Shown here one piece after another: positions 1-12,527 of a stretch of 64,000 bases of DNA (its first letter is position 1; every line of letters begins with the position of its first letter). Below the pieces are notes generated by a model, which was not told where the DNA came from, searched no databases, and saw only the letters and a list, made by a program, of their open reading frames with translations. The DNA is from Pelodera strongyloides (Eukaryota; Nematoda; Chromadorea; Rhabditida; Rhabditidae): assembly GCA_036852015.1 (NCBI GenBank), contig JAANDG010000410.1:62001-126000 (forward strand), in the 5' to 3' direction. A program made the position numbers and the translations under genes.

Positions 1-117
1 CTTACCCAAAGCATTACGTTGTTGACGCTTACCAACAAAAAAGCATTGTGTAAGCCTTTTTCGTTGATCCTTTAGTTTTCTGTGTGTCCTTTTTCCTTTT
101 TAATTCCGCCTTTTCAG

Positions 118-2625
118 GAGCAAATAGGCGAATATCAAGCGAATTTCTATGTTGTTGAGGGCATGGTTTTGGAAACTAGGAAGCGGTAAGCATTAAAAAG
201 CTTTTTTTGCTCTTAATGTTTTTTTCCTTAGTGTCTCATTGTTATTGGTTTGTCGTTCGCTTTTTGCGTATGTCGTTAAGTATGTCTAGGAGTATTCTCG
301 GAAAGCTCGACTGTTGTGTTAAGTATGAAATTAAGTATGCAATTTTTTGTATAAACGCACCTGTATCTGTAAGTCAGTTTCGGTAGGGGAATATGGATCA
401 TGGATGTTAATTTTGGCAAGTTTTCTCTTTAGAGAGAAATATAGAAAAAAGAAAGTTCTGTCCTACGGTATACTCTCTAGTTGTTGTACTCTATATAAAC
501 AGGTACTATTTATTTTAGACGTGAGCACCTCAGTGCTGACGATATCAAGAAAAACAAGTCATTTATGCAAAGTCTGGCTACGGGTAGCGCGGTTGCGGAT
601 GATGATTTTAAGGTGAGCGAAGTATATTATTCTTTGTAAGTAGCAGAAATGTAGTCTGTAGTCTTCTGCGATATGAAGTTTGTTCATGTTATATATCTCA
701 GACTCCCAGATATGTGAACAAATCTGTTAGTGTTCTGTTTTTCCGTATATTTCAACGCTTACGGTTTTCCTTTGTCGCTTACGGTTTTGTGTTGTCAGCA
801 GTTCCTGTATGTTATGTACAATTTTAGTAATAATTTGCGTGCTCATAATTTTGAGTAGGTTTCTATGCAATTCATAGCTTTATAAGATGTGATTTGATGT
901 TCGAATTGTTTAGAGTCTGCAACACAGGAAAAGCCTGCCGCCGCCAGGCCGGGCGCCCACAACTTGGGAAGAGTACGCGGGAGCGGCTCCGGGATTGCCA
1001 CCACCCCTTGGCAGGCCACAGGTTAGCTCGGGTGCCGCTCATTCTTATTTTTAGTCTAATATGTTAAACGTGGATCGGTAATTGCGTATAGAGAAAGTTC
1101 ATTTTCTCAGACAATGTATCTGTAGGAATTCATATTTTTTGACATCTAATTGTGTGGTAAACTGCTACAAACTTTATAAAAATAATTGGTAATGAGCCGA
1201 GATAGTCGAGTATATGTCACGATGTTTCAGTGTGTAGCTAAATTTGAGATTCTTATCTTAGTGAGCTAACATTTCTGTGTGCAGGTGGTTTCCTTCATAT
1301 GTACAAAGCTGTTATGTATATGGTTATGATATGTTATTTTTTTAGGTTCTGAAGCACAACTCTAAGCACTTCAAGGCATTGATTGGAATGGTGAGACTGT
1401 GTTTTTTATGTTATTATTCTATCAATTTAAACTTTTAGCTAGTGTTGAAAGCTTGATGTTCTATTATTATATTAAACATAAACATTACCCGACATTTTGC
1501 TGTATCAATGAAGACTGAAGAATGTGAATACCACTTTATTCAGACATACAATCATCACACATAGACTTAAGCATGTAGAATCCAGGGTCCCGTTTGCTCT
1601 CGAAGTCGGGGATCTTCATGTTTAGCTCCAATCCAAGGCGGTGTCTCTTAGCCGATGTGTCCCGTAGAGTGAAGTAGACGATAGAAGACGGCACAGAAGA
1701 TAATACAGAGCGAAAGGTCCGTCCTAAGGCTAGGCAAGGGGAGCGCCTTAACTTTATTCCCGACGCCGTGGCATGTTTGCAAGATGGTAGCACTGGACGG
1801 GATTCGAACCCGGGTCGTACGGGTGAGAGACGAGAACTTTGCCAGTGAGCCACGACGCAATCACCCCGGTGAAGGTTTCTCTCAGTCTCAGCTTCACTTT
1901 GATGCGGTTGAACCAGTATTTACTTGCTTGCGTAAACTAGCGTGTTTTTGTACTTTGTGAGTGACTAGGTGTACATGCAGTGAACCAATTTCTACTAGAT
2001 TTTGTATGTAGTTTGTAGTTATATATTATTATTTTATGTTTCCCGTTATAGAGTGAGGAGTTCCCTCTTGGAGTTGATATATTGTTGGATGTGCTCGAGA
2101 TCCTGGCCCCATTCAAGCACATTGCAAAGTTGAGAAGGTTCTGCCAAGCGAGACTGCCTCCCGGGTTCCCAGTGCGAGTTGGTGAGTGGATATACTTTGT
2201 TAGACTTTTTCGTCCTTATATGGGTGTCTACGTCTACGGTATAACCAGTTTATTAAGACCATTATCATTATAAGTAGTGGTAGTGTTCGATGATGGGTAG
2301 GAAAATTGCTTGGAGTGTGGGTATATCTTTAGTTTATTGTTATAAGCAGACGGTGACTGTTTATTTGAGTCTGTTGTTGTGTAGTTCTCTAAAATGATAT
2401 AAAATTCTCTTTTATGCTCAATTTGAATTTTATATATATATATATATATTCCTAGTTATTGTATTTTATAATTATGTGTTTATTGATTCAGAAATCCCTC
2501 TACTACCGACGATCTCTGCAAAGGTCACATTCCAGAAGTTTCAGTTTGTCGATGATATATCGGAGAAGATGTACCGTATACCGGCTTCATATCGGGAAGA
2601 TCCGACGCGGTTTCCGGATTTGTAG
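118..2625 (+). CDS. ANKRD13-type GPCR-chaperone domain protein, 3' part (5' end outside window)
   Basis: Five exons splice in one frame: 118-185, 519-612, 1346-1390, 2052-2181 and 2492-2625, ending in TAG. Phases fit at every junction (2, 0, 0, 1) and all introns are GT-AG. The visible peptide has EGMVLETRKR, then EHLSADDIKKNK, then the block SEEFPLGVDILLDVLE followed by LPPGFPVRVEIPLLPT, and ends YREDPTRFPDL. This order is characteristic of the GPCR-chaperone domain of the ANKRD13 family, which in vertebrates includes ER-associated (ANKRD13C) and ubiquitin-binding endosomal (A/B/D) members. The protein stops right after the DPTRFPDL block, so there is no UIM tail; that fits the C-type better. 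The ankyrin repeats expected at the N terminus must lie left of position 1. A tRNA-derived SINE sits in the fourth intron region (1391-2051). Family assignment rests on remembered family motifs, not a search. Confidence 0.85.
1520..1866 (-). mobile_element. tRNA-derived SINE (family S3)
   Basis: Read on the minus strand, the first 80 bases carry a pol III A box (TGGCTCACTGG) and a perfect B box (GGTTCGAATCC), as in a tRNA, but the 5' and 3' acceptor strands do not pair. An unrelated body of about 250 bases follows, ending near an AATAAA. It lies in an intron of the ANKRD13-like gene, in opposite orientation. The 3' boundary is approximate. Confidence 0.6.
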
Positions 2626-4964
2626 GTCTTGATATGTTTCATTGATTCATTGATTGATAGTTTCATGTTTTTTACTGCTGAAGTAGATGTTATTGATTGC
2701 TGCTAGTTGCCAAATGGCCAGATGATTCTAATGCTTTACACCATTTACACACACGAGTTAGCGTGTAGTTTTGCCGACGTGAAAACCCTCTAGATATAAA
2801 GATAAAGATAAAGAGTACCGGGTTATATCAACCGAATCCGCAGAAACGATGCACCGGGGTCCGGCTCATTAGTCATTTCTGAAGCCGGACGAACTGGCCC
2901 TGGCCTTTAAACTTCCCGGGGGCCAATTTTCTCGGATTCGGTTGATATAACCCGGTACCCTTTAGATATGTGCGGTAATTTGTGTGGTCCATCGAAGCAC
3001 CGAATTGTTTCGCCTAGGCTCAGTTCAGTTGTGGTACTTAAAGCAAATAATTATAATTATCCTCTTCTATTCGTTTGAATTGCTCACTGGACTACTCTTT
3101 CTTTTCTGGTGTTTTCCTCTCTCTTTGTTAATTCCCGGATCTCAGAATCAAACCTAAAATGATTGGCGAATCTTACTGTTGATAAGTGATAGATGTACTG
3201 TAGTCTATTTAGGAAGGTAACGATCGCATTTAAAAAAAAAGTTAATTAGCATCCACCATCGTATCCTACTATGTGTACTGTACCGTGTACCGTATATGAA
3301 AGCACCTCTATCTTATTAACACTAAGATTCGGTGATCACGTGACTCCTGAGTATAATGCTTGGAATGATGGAATTACATGTCTATCCATGCAGTATGTCC
3401 CATGGTAATTACATGTCTATCTCTATACAGTATGACCTATGATCTGCGATCTTCCCGACAAAACAGCTTTTTGTACTCTTTAAAACTCAGATGACTGAAC
3501 ATGACGCCCACTTTGTGATTTCTACCTGACGATGTTTTACTTAAAGACTTGTTTTTATTTCTGGTTGTACGTTGTACTTTGTACTTTGTTTTCTATTTTC
3601 TATTGGTCTGTTTTATAAGGTGTACATATATGTTTGCGTTTAGACTTTGAAAATCAATAGTTTTATTTCATTTTTTTCTTGGTAGTTTGGAATGAGATAT
3701 AGTTTACATTGCGGCTCTTCACTTGTGCTAGTTTTCCCCCGGTTGCCTGCTTCATCTTGTTGGGGCTAGGAGCTTCGTAGGTCTTGGCTTCCCTAACACG
3801 TCGCGGGGAGTTAGTTCCCTAGGTAATGTCTGTAGGGATGAGGTTAAAGCGGTATGCCACCTGGCTTGTAAAACATAGACAGCGCATTTCCAGGTGTTAG
3901 TGCATTCTGTGCACTCTGGTCAGTCGGGAACTGAAAATTTTCATAAAATTAACTGGAATGCAGTTATAAGGAAAGACCACATTTCATGAACCGCGCACAA
4001 ACCGCTTTAGCTCGCGTTTCTGGAATCCAGAGGATACCCTCATGTACAAAGTAGAGTAGTGTTTTATCGTCTAGATTATTTTTGTTCGTTTTACCTTGTG
4101 CTTGTGAATGTTGCGTTTAATTTACGAGTTTTAGACTTTTCATTGCGACATTTATTTTCTTCAGAGCATTTCCTACACATGGCTTGTAATATACGTTTAC
4201 TCCTTGTGCATTTTTGTGTTATTGTTTGTTTTTGGATAGATTCAATAAATGTATGGATAGTATTGTATGTATGTTATGAGTACACATTAAAACATCAAAA
4301 TACTAAGGTTAAAATCAAAGAAAACGAACAAAAAGAGCAATAAACACCGTATGCTGTAGCCTGGTTTTGTTTGGTAACAAAAAATGTAAGCAGAATGGAG
4401 ATACACTTTTTAACTGTTCGTCGTTACATTTCAGAAAGCATATTTTCAACGTAAAAATGACAGAACATTTAGAGAGTATCTGAGAACTTGTGCGCGGCGA
4501 AAATATGGCGAATGTCTCGCATCCATTTGAATTTGGTGACGGTTCCCTATTTTCGTGGGCCAAACCATTTCCATTTTTCTCCAAAACCGCCGTCAACTGG
4601 TCACCAATTGGTCACCAAATAGTCAGCGATGGGTCGCCAAATGTTTTTTTTTCGATGATAACCATTTGGTGATTGGGTTATTATTCTGTTTTCTTGTGAA
4701 TGGACTTTGATCAACAAAGGAAATCAATCCCTGGTCCGATGTTCTAATTGTGCCTACGGCTATAAGGGGTATTGCAAGGGAACATTTTTCAGCGCACTCT
4801 GATGCCAAAAAAATCAATGATTTAGTCATTCCTCGGGTTGTTCACAGTATTTTTATTCTCCTTCTTTTCACTTCTATTCACATTATTCGATTCACAGTAT
4901 TATATTCACAGTATTATGTTAGTCTCTTTACAATCTTTTTAGATTTTTAGTACTCCCTTGAAGT
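2626..4964. other. Intergenic region without a recognisable gene
   Basis: AT-rich sequence between the ANKRD13-like gene and the tandem duplication. Apart from the SINE-like element at 2794-2967, no exon chain with splice signals and family motifs was found. A short self-complementary stretch containing GGTCACCAA and related words lies at 4590-4680. Confidence 0.5.
2794..2967 (-). mobile_element. SINE S1-related element with inverted ends
   Basis: Begins with a (GATAAA)n run, then GGGTTATATCAACCGAATCC, and ends with the reverse complement of that block (about 2937-2957). The left half matches the 3' half of the SINEs at 17326 and 45501. The right half is an inverted duplication of the same segment, so this copy is a rearranged SINE. 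A short direct repeat TAGATAT flanks it. Confidence 0.55.
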
Positions 4965-5066
4965 CTTTACAGTATTCAATAGTTACGGCACTGAATTATT
5001 CGCATAAAAATTAGCATATTGAAAATTTGCATTTCCTCGCTAATTTTATGCTAATTTCCAAAGTTT

Positions 5067-5998
5067 GTGTCGGAGGAGTTCGTCGTATTTCGGTCTTTCA
5101 ATGTACGTATCCTTTTCTTTGAATATACCATTTTGGTTTGCTATATACTTATACTTTCCTTTTCAACTATTATTCTACACATATTTGCACATATTTGCAG
5201 AAACACTGTGGTTTTCACGTCAATAACTACTTTGGTTCTAGATATTATATTACCCGTCTTTTACTTTTTAGTGTCCAGCTTTTCACGCTTTATTGTTACT
5301 ACCATTTTATCTTATATGTCTTTCAGGTGGTGTGATCAATCGATATCAATATAAACATCATTGATGGTCACAGCTTGGGGGCTTGCAAGAGTTCAGTTGA
5401 AGTGCTGCAGGACTACTTGGAAACTTGGACAAGTAAAGCAAGGATGTCTAATGTGAGTTTTACCTCAGATTCTTTAGAGTGATATTTACTGTCTTATGGG
5501 TTTGAAACCAATTTTCAAGTCTCTGCGGCCTATGCTTCCAGGTCTTCAGTATTCATTTTGATGTATTTTTCTGGCTCTATCCTCTATCCTTGTACCAAAG
5601 ATGCCGACTTAAAAATCTCCAACAGTCCACCTAAACTGGACATGCGATAATAATTAGCATACCGGAAAATGCGAAAATTTGCATATGATCAACATGAGTG
5701 GATTCAAATTTATACTGGCTTTCCCGAATTTTATCACTGTTCTTTTCTCAATTGTTTGGGCATTTCTTACCATGCTTTGTCCAAAAAAATTTCCGTGTAT
5801 GTATTGTGTTGAAATTTTACTGAATAAATTTATTTAGTTCGACACCCCCAAAAAGCCGACTTATACGACGAACCATTGTGGTGTAATTGGAACATGACGG
5901 GATCGGACTCGAGGTGGACCATCTCGACGAGCTCGACGACGACAGCGTCCTAGAGGAGGTCAACCACGCCCTAGAGGGAAGCCTCCCGATCAGTGACC
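5067..5998 (+). pseudogene. Copy A of the candidate three-exon gene, with two nonsense codons
   Basis: The exons correspond to those of copy B: about 5067-5102, 5327-5452 and 5838 onward, with the same splice sites. In the frame that is open in copy B, copy A reads GTG GTG TGA at the start of exon 2 and ACA TGA in exon 3 (TGA at 5895-5897), where copy B has GGA and TGT. If the exon model is right, this copy cannot make the protein. The product is not recognised. Confidence 0.35.
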
Positions 5999-6109
5999 AG
6001 CTAAGTTTACTCTTTGTTTACCCGCGTCTAGCTAATATGAGAGCCTAGTCAATTAACTGAATAGTGCCTTTAAAAGAACGTTAAAAATCTTGGTCACAAT
6101 TTTGGATGA

Positions 6110-6350
6110 TAGTTGGAGAGAGCGAGAACCAGAGAGAACAAGAGAGAGATAGAGGTGCCTTAGAGATAGCAGAGGGCTGTATAGAGATAGAGAGGGAAAT
6201 AGGGTGCGGGAGAGATAGGGAGCGAGCGAGCGAGAGAGAGAGGGATAGAGATTGCTGGGGAACGGAGAGATAGAGAGAGAGAGTTATAGAGAGAGAGTTA
6301 TATATAGAGAGAGCTATATAGAGATAGTGTGAGTGTGTGGGAGAACTTTA
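6110..6350 (+). repeat. GA-rich microsatellite tract
   Basis: Irregular run of GAGA/GATA units in copy A. The corresponding tract in copy B (about 9945-10260) differs in length and order, as expected for a fast-changing microsatellite. Confidence 0.8.
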
Positions 6351-6419
6351 CATCTCTTACTAAATTCTATCGTCGCCTTTATCTCGCCTTTATCTACTTA
6401 CAAATAACAATATTTCCAC

Positions 6420-8000
6420 TGAGTTCAGGAATACGGTTATCATATATAAAAATCCTCATACATATTCGCTCACATCTTGCGCACAATACATAACACTCAC
6501 AAACATTCTTAGAGAGTAAATTGAGTAACTGTAGTTACCTTTCTGTATTCTGGGTTTCGATTACTTTACAACGAAATTGACTCGGTTACAGTATTGGTAA
6601 TCCATATGCAAATTAATAAAATTAGAGATAAAGATAGAGTGAGGCAGCAAAAAGAACTAGATAAAAACGAAGAGAGATGTACGTGGACGGAGACCGAGGG
6701 AAAGAGAGTATTGACTTGATTAGTCTTCTGTTTCTGTGTTCAATCTACTCAATTGAGCCGGAGCCAAGCTCGTTTACCGTAGTATTGTTTGTTTAGTAGA
6801 TGTCTTTGATAGAGGTAGCATGCATTTGGGCGCACGCCTAAATTTGCATACGAGAGCCTAATTTGGATAGAAGCAAAGTTCAATCGCAAGGGCGTCGTCA
6901 TTGACGTTGTACACGATCTTGTGGACTCGCATGTCGAGGCAACACGGGACGAGAACCCGATTTCCTGATGATAGTGGGGGTGTAGGACTCTGGTTGCTCA
7001 ATGGCTGGGCCAACTTTGGTAGCCTTGGGAAGCCCAACCTCCATGAGCCAACTTCCAATTATACTGGTAGACACAGTGTAGGGGATCTTCCCAGTTATCC
7101 CCTTGTCAAACATCAAACTCCCGGGTGTCAGCGCGCCACAGATTTATGCCGGAGGGAGGCGCCTGGTTGGTGGGCGGCGCACGGTTCGCCCACTTCAGAT
7201 TGGGTACTGGGCGGCGGCTGTCGACACTCACCGGTGATCGCACGATCAGTGCCTTGACTGGACAATTCCCAGCCGATAAAAATCGCTGGCAGCCTGGAGT
7301 ACCTTATTCACTTTTGGAAAAGATTTCCCCGAAGCTGTTGTCTATCAGTGTAGTTGGTAGTTAGCCCATGGGTGTTGGTCTTTCCATTGCTACCAATGTT
7401 GACCCTGTCATTGAGCAACCAGGGTTCTGCATCTCCACTGTCATCTGGAAATTGGGTTCTCGTTCCTTGTTGTCTCGACATGCGATCCACAGGATCGTGT
7501 ACAACGTCAATGACGACGCTCTTGTGATTGAACCTTGCTTCTGTCCGCGTTAAGCTTTCTTATGCAAATTTAGATGTGCATTCAATTGCATGGTATGTCT
7601 GTCCTAGACAACTACTAAGCCAACTCTACTATGGTAAAGGAGTTCGGCGCCGACTCGATTGGGTAGACCGAACCCAGAATACAGAATGGCAATCACAGAC
7701 AATACTTTCTTTTCCTCGGTCTCCGTCCTTGTACATGTCTCTCCGTTTTTCTCTAGTTCTTTTTGCTGTCTCGCTCCCTATTAATTTGTGTATGGATTAG
7801 CAATATTGTAATCAAGTCAAGTTCGGTGATAAAGTAAACTGAACCCAGAATACAGAAAGGTAACTATACTTACTCAATCTACTTTCTGCGAATGCTTGTG
7901 GGTGCTTTGTGTTGTGCGTGCGTGTGTGAGGGTTTTTTATCAGTTATCTTTTTTTATCTCTTACCAATTTTGGTGTTAATCTTGTTATTTCAAAATATAC
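6420..8000. repeat. Large imperfect palindrome in copy A
   Basis: The left arm (about 6420-7090) is inverted in the right arm (about 7355-8000), with a unique centre near 7100-7340. For example, GTTGTACACGATCTTGTGGA at 6905 reappears inverted as TCCACAGGATCGTGTACAAC at 7480, and the GAGACCGAGG/CCTCGGTCTC blocks pair further out. Arms look roughly 85-90% alike by eye. No transposase-like coding region was recognised in the centre. Confidence 0.8.
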
Positions 8001-8119
8001 AAGCATTTGATGATAGAATTTAATGAGAGGTTTCAAAAGACTTCGATGTAGTTTTTTTCTGATATTTCTAGGAGTATAGCTATAGGTATGTAGGTATTGC
8101 CTGAATTAACCGACAAAGG

Positions 8120-8350
8120 TTAGAGAGAGAGATAGAGAGAGAGATAGAGATAGAGATAGAGATAGAGATAGAGATAGAAAGAGAGAGAAAGAAAGAAAGA
8201 GAGAGATATACGAAGAGAGGGTGACAAGGTGACAAGGAGCGAGAAGGACTGTATTCAAGGAATTATTCGATCTTGTTATGAGAGTGAGATTGAGCGTGAA
8301 GGACAGAGATAGAGAGTGAGAGAGATAGATAGAGAGAGTGAGAGAGAGTA
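8120..8350 (+). repeat. GA/GATA microsatellite tract
   Basis: Runs of GAGA and GATA units at the right side of copy A; shortened in copy B around 12050-12200. Confidence 0.75.
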
Positions 8351-8872
8351 GTAGTTGGAAATAGAAAAGGGAATCGAAGGCAGTGGTGGTTCAGAGAAAA
8401 AGGTAACAAATTAATTAGTCGTTTTTTTTGGCCACTACAACTACTGACACACTACCCATCAATTTTTAGAATGGTGGTTTCTCTGCTACATACACCACAA
8501 GGCGATCTTCCCCGGGCCGAGAAGCGCGTCCAATTTCAACCGCGAACTGTCATCCCAAATCAATAACGGAGAGTCGATGCGAACATTGTGACTTTAGCTA
8601 GGTGTGTTATTTATTTATTGGGTATGGAGTGACGACATACACGGATGAGTTTCTGTGTGTATGAGTATGCAAGAGGCGTAAAATATCATAGCGTGTGTCT
8701 TTTATATCATAATCAGTCTTCCTCACGTCGTCTAGTACATCGTGCCGTTCCCAATTGAGGTTTTCTTTTGCTTTACAGTATTCAGTAGCAACCGCACTGA
8801 ACTATTCGCATAAAAATTAGCATATTGAAAATTTGCATTTCCTCGCTAATTTTATGCTAATTTCCAAAGTTT

Positions 8873-9804
8873 GTGTCGGAGGAGTTCGTCGTATTTCGGT
8901 CTTTCAATGTACGTATCCTTTTCTTTGAATATACCATTTTGGTTTGCTATATACTTATACTTTCCTTTTCAACTATTATTCTACACATATTTGCACATAT
9001 TTGCAGAAACACTGTGGTTTTCACGTCAATAACTACTTTGGTTCTAGATATTATATTACCCGTCTTTTACTTTTTAGTGTCCAGCTTTTCACGCTTTATT
9101 GTTACTACCATTTTATCTTATATGTCTTTCAGGTGGTGGGATCAATCGATATCAATATAAACATCATTGATGGTCACAGCTTGGGGGCTTGCAAGAGTTC
9201 AGTTGAAGTGCTGCAGGACTACTTGGAAACTTGGACAAGTAAAGCAAGGATGTCTAATGTGAGTTTTACCTCAGATTCTTTAGAGTGATATTTACTGTCT
9301 TATGGGTTTGAAACCAATTTTCAAGTCTCTGCGGCTTATGCTTCCAGGTCTTGAGTATTCATTTTGAAGTATTTTTTTCTGGCTCTATCCTCTATTCTTC
9401 TACCAAAGACCGCCGAGTTAAAAACCTCCAACAATCCACCTAAACTGGACACGTGATAAAAATTAGCATACCGGAAAATGCGAAAATTTGCATATGATCA
9501 ACATGAGTGGATTCAAATTTATACTGGCTTTCCCGAATTTTGTCACTGTTCTTTTCTTTTGCGCATTTCTTACCATGCTTTGTCCAAAAAAATTTCCGTG
9601 TATTGTGTTTAAATTTTATTGAATAAATTGATTTAGTTCGACACCCCCAAAAAGCCGACTTATACGACGAACCATTGTGGTGTAATTGGAACATGTCGGG
9701 ATCGGACTCGAGGTGGACCATCTCGACGAGCTCGACGAGCTCGACGACGACAGCGTCCTCGAGGAGGTCAACCACGCCCTGGAGGGAAGCCTCCCGAACA
9801 GTGA
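8873..9804 (+). CDS. Candidate small gene with an Arg/Gly-rich C terminus (function unknown)
   Basis: Three exons join in one frame. Exon 1 ends at 8908 with SEEFVVFRSFN before donor GTACGT. Exon 2, 9133-9258, encodes VVGSIDININIIDGHSLG and continues to KARMSN before GTGAGT. Exon 3, 9637-9804, starts FDTPKKPTYTTNHCGVIG and ends in a basic tail of RGG, ARR and PRPGG units before TGA. All junctions are phase 0 and acceptors are TTTCAG and TTTAG. The start codon is not secure (no ATG in the first exon as drawn; an upstream exon may exist). Copy A of the duplication carries two stops in this frame. I recognise no domain. The RGG-like tail could mean RNA binding, but that is only compositional. 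The other two frames of exon 3 are also partly open, so the frame is uncertain. Confidence 0.3.
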
Positions 9805-10289
9805 CCAGCTAAGTTTACTCTTTGTTTACCCGCGTATAGAGACGTAATTAATATGAAAGTCTAGTCAGTCTAGTCTATTAACTGAATAGTACCTTCAAAA
9901 TAATTAAAAATATTGATCACAATTTTGGATGCTTAGTTGGGGAGAGAGTGAGAGAGATAGAGAGTGAGAGCTAGAGTAGCTGGAGAGAGGGAGAGAACTA
10001 GAGAGAACAGGAAAGAGATAGAGAGCTACAGAGAGAGCAGAGAGATAGAGAGGGAAATAGGATGCGGGAGAGAGAAATGGAGAGTGCGGGATAACATAGA
10101 TATATATAGAGACCTATAGAGAGATAGAGAGAGATAGAGAGCTACAGAGAGAGCGGAGAGCTGTAGAGAGATAGAGAGGGAAATAGGGTGCGGGAGAGAG
10201 AAATAGAGAGAACAGAGATATATAGAGAGAGAGAGAGCTATATATAGAGAGAGATAGTGTGTGTGGGAGAACTTTACATCTCTTACTAA

Positions 10290-11920
10290 ATTCTATCGTC
10301 GCCTTTATCTACTTACAAATAACAATATTTCCACTAAGTTCAGGAATACGGTTATCATATATAAAAATTCTCATACATATTCGCTCACATCTTGCGCACA
10401 ATGCAAAACACTCACAAACATTCTTAGAGAGTAAATTGAGTAAGTATAGTTACCTTTCTGTATTCTGGATTTCGATTACTTTACAACGAACTTGACTTGA
10501 TTACAGTATTGGTAATCCATATGCAAATTAATAAAATTAGAGATAAAGATAGAGTGAGGCAGCAAAAAGAACTAGAGAAAAACGGAGAGAGATGTACGTG
10601 GACGGAGACCGAGGGAAAGGGAGTATTGACTTGATTAGTCTTCTGTTTCTGGGTTCAATCCACTCAATTGAGCCGGAGCCAAACTCGTTTGCCTAGTATT
10701 GTTGGTTTAGTAGATGTCTTCGATCGAGGTAGCATGCAATTGGGCGCACGCCTAAATTTGCATACGAGAGCCTAATTCGGACAGAAGCAAAGTTCAATCG
10801 CAAGGGCGTCGTCATTGACGTTGTACACGATCCTGTGGACTCGCATGTCGAGGCAACACGGAACGAGAACTCGGTTTCCAGATGACAGTGGGGGTGTAGG
10901 ACTCTGGCTGCTCAATGGCTGGGCCAACATTGGTAGCCTTGGGAAGCCCGACCTCCATGGGCTAATTGCCAATTACTCTGATAGACACAGTGTAGGGGAA
11001 TCTTTCCGGTTTTCACCTTGTCAAACATCAAACTCCCGGCTGTCAGCGCGCCACAGATATATGCCAGAGGGAGGCGCCTGGTTGGTGGGCGGCGCACGGT
11101 CCGCCCACTTCAGATTGGGTACTGGGCGGCGGCTGTCGACACTCACCGGTGATTGCACGATCAGTGCCTTGACTGGACAATTCCCAGCCGATAAAAATCG
11201 CTGGCAGCCTGGAGTATTTTATTCACTTTTGGAAAAAATTTCCCCGAAGCTGTTGTCTATCAGTGTAGTTGGTAGTTAGCCTGTGGTCGTTGGTCTTTCC
11301 ATTGCTACCAATGTTGGCCTTGTCATTGAGCAATCAGGGTTCTGCATCTCCACTGTCATCTGGAAATTGGGTTTTCGTTCCTTGTTGTCTCGACATGCGA
11401 TCCACAGGATCGTGTACAACGTCAATGACGACGCTCTTGTGATTGAACTTTGCTTCTGTCCGCGTTAAGCTTTCTTATGCAAATTTAGATGTGCATTCAA
11501 TTGCATGGTATGTCTGTCCTAGACAACTACTAAACCAACTGTGCTATGGTAAACGAGTTAGGCGCCGACTCGATTGGGTGGATTGAACACAGAAACAGAA
11601 GACAAACCAAGTCAATACTCTCTTTCCCTCGGTCTCCGTCCACTACATCTCTCTCCGTTTTTCTCTAGTTTTTTTTTGCTGCCTCGCTCTATCTTTATCT
11701 CAAATTTTATTAATTTGTATATGGATTACCAATATTGTAATCAAGTCAAGTTCGGTGATAAAGTAAACTGAACCCAGAATACAGAATGGTAACTATACTT
11801 ACTCAATCCACTTTCTGAGAATGTTTGCGGGTGTTTTGTGTTGTGCGCGGGTGTGTGAGGGTTTTTTATCAGTTATCTTTTTTTTTATCTCTTCCCAATT
11901 TTGTGGTTAATCTTGTTATT
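10290..11920. repeat. Large imperfect palindrome in copy B
   Basis: Same architecture as in copy A: left arm about 10290-10990, centre about 10990-11270, right arm about 11275-11920. Several long open frames across it are by-products of the palindrome and carry no family motif. Confidence 0.8.
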
Positions 11921-12527
11921 TCAAAATATACAAGAATTTGATGATAGAATTTAATGAGAGCTTTCAGAAGACTTCGATGTAGTTTTTTTTGTGAATTTCT
12001 AGGAGTATAGATGTATAGTTATTGCCTGAGTTTAACAAAGTTAGACAGAGCGAGTGTGAGAGAGACAGAGAAAGAGAGAGATATACGATGAGAGGGTGAC
12101 CAGGTGACAAGGAGCGAGAAGGACTGTATACAAGGAATTATTCGATCTTGTTATGAGAGTGAGATTGAGCGTGAAGGACAGAGATAGAGAGTGAGAGAGA
12201 GTAGTAGGGAAATAGAAAAGCGAATCGAAGGCAGTGGTGATTCAGAGAAAAAGGTAACAAATTAATTAGTCGTTTTTTTGGCCACTACAACTACTGATCA
12301 GTTTTTAGAATGGTGATTTCGCTGCTATATACAGTCTACACCACAAGGCGATCTTCCCCAGGCCGAGAAGCGCGTCCAGTTTCAACCGCGAAAAGTCATC
12401 CCAAATCAATAACGGAGAGTCGGGGCGAACATTATGACTTTAGCTAGGTGTGTTATTTATTTATTGGGAATGGAGTGACGACATACATGTTTCAGTGTGT
12501 ATGAGTATGCAAGAAGCCTTGAATATC

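Larger units (their letters stand above)
4965..8770 (+). repeat. Tandem 3.8-kb duplication, copy A
   Basis: Starts at CTTTACAGTATTCA and runs directly into copy B, which starts with the same word at 8771, giving a unit of 3806 bases. Contents in order: three candidate exons (5067-5998 region), GA-rich microsatellite, left palindrome arm, unique centre, right palindrome arm, second GA-rich tract, and a segment with CACAAGGCGATCTTCCCC. The copies are nearly identical over the exon region and diverge mainly in the microsatellites. Confidence 0.85.

Noticed and set aside
1780..1866. tRNA gene on the minus strand
   Set aside because: A and B boxes are good, but the acceptor stem does not pair and a non-tRNA body follows. 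Treated as a SINE head.
10815..11279. 154-residue open frame in copy B
   Set aside because: It crosses one palindrome arm and the centre; the matching region in copy A is broken differently and no motif is seen.
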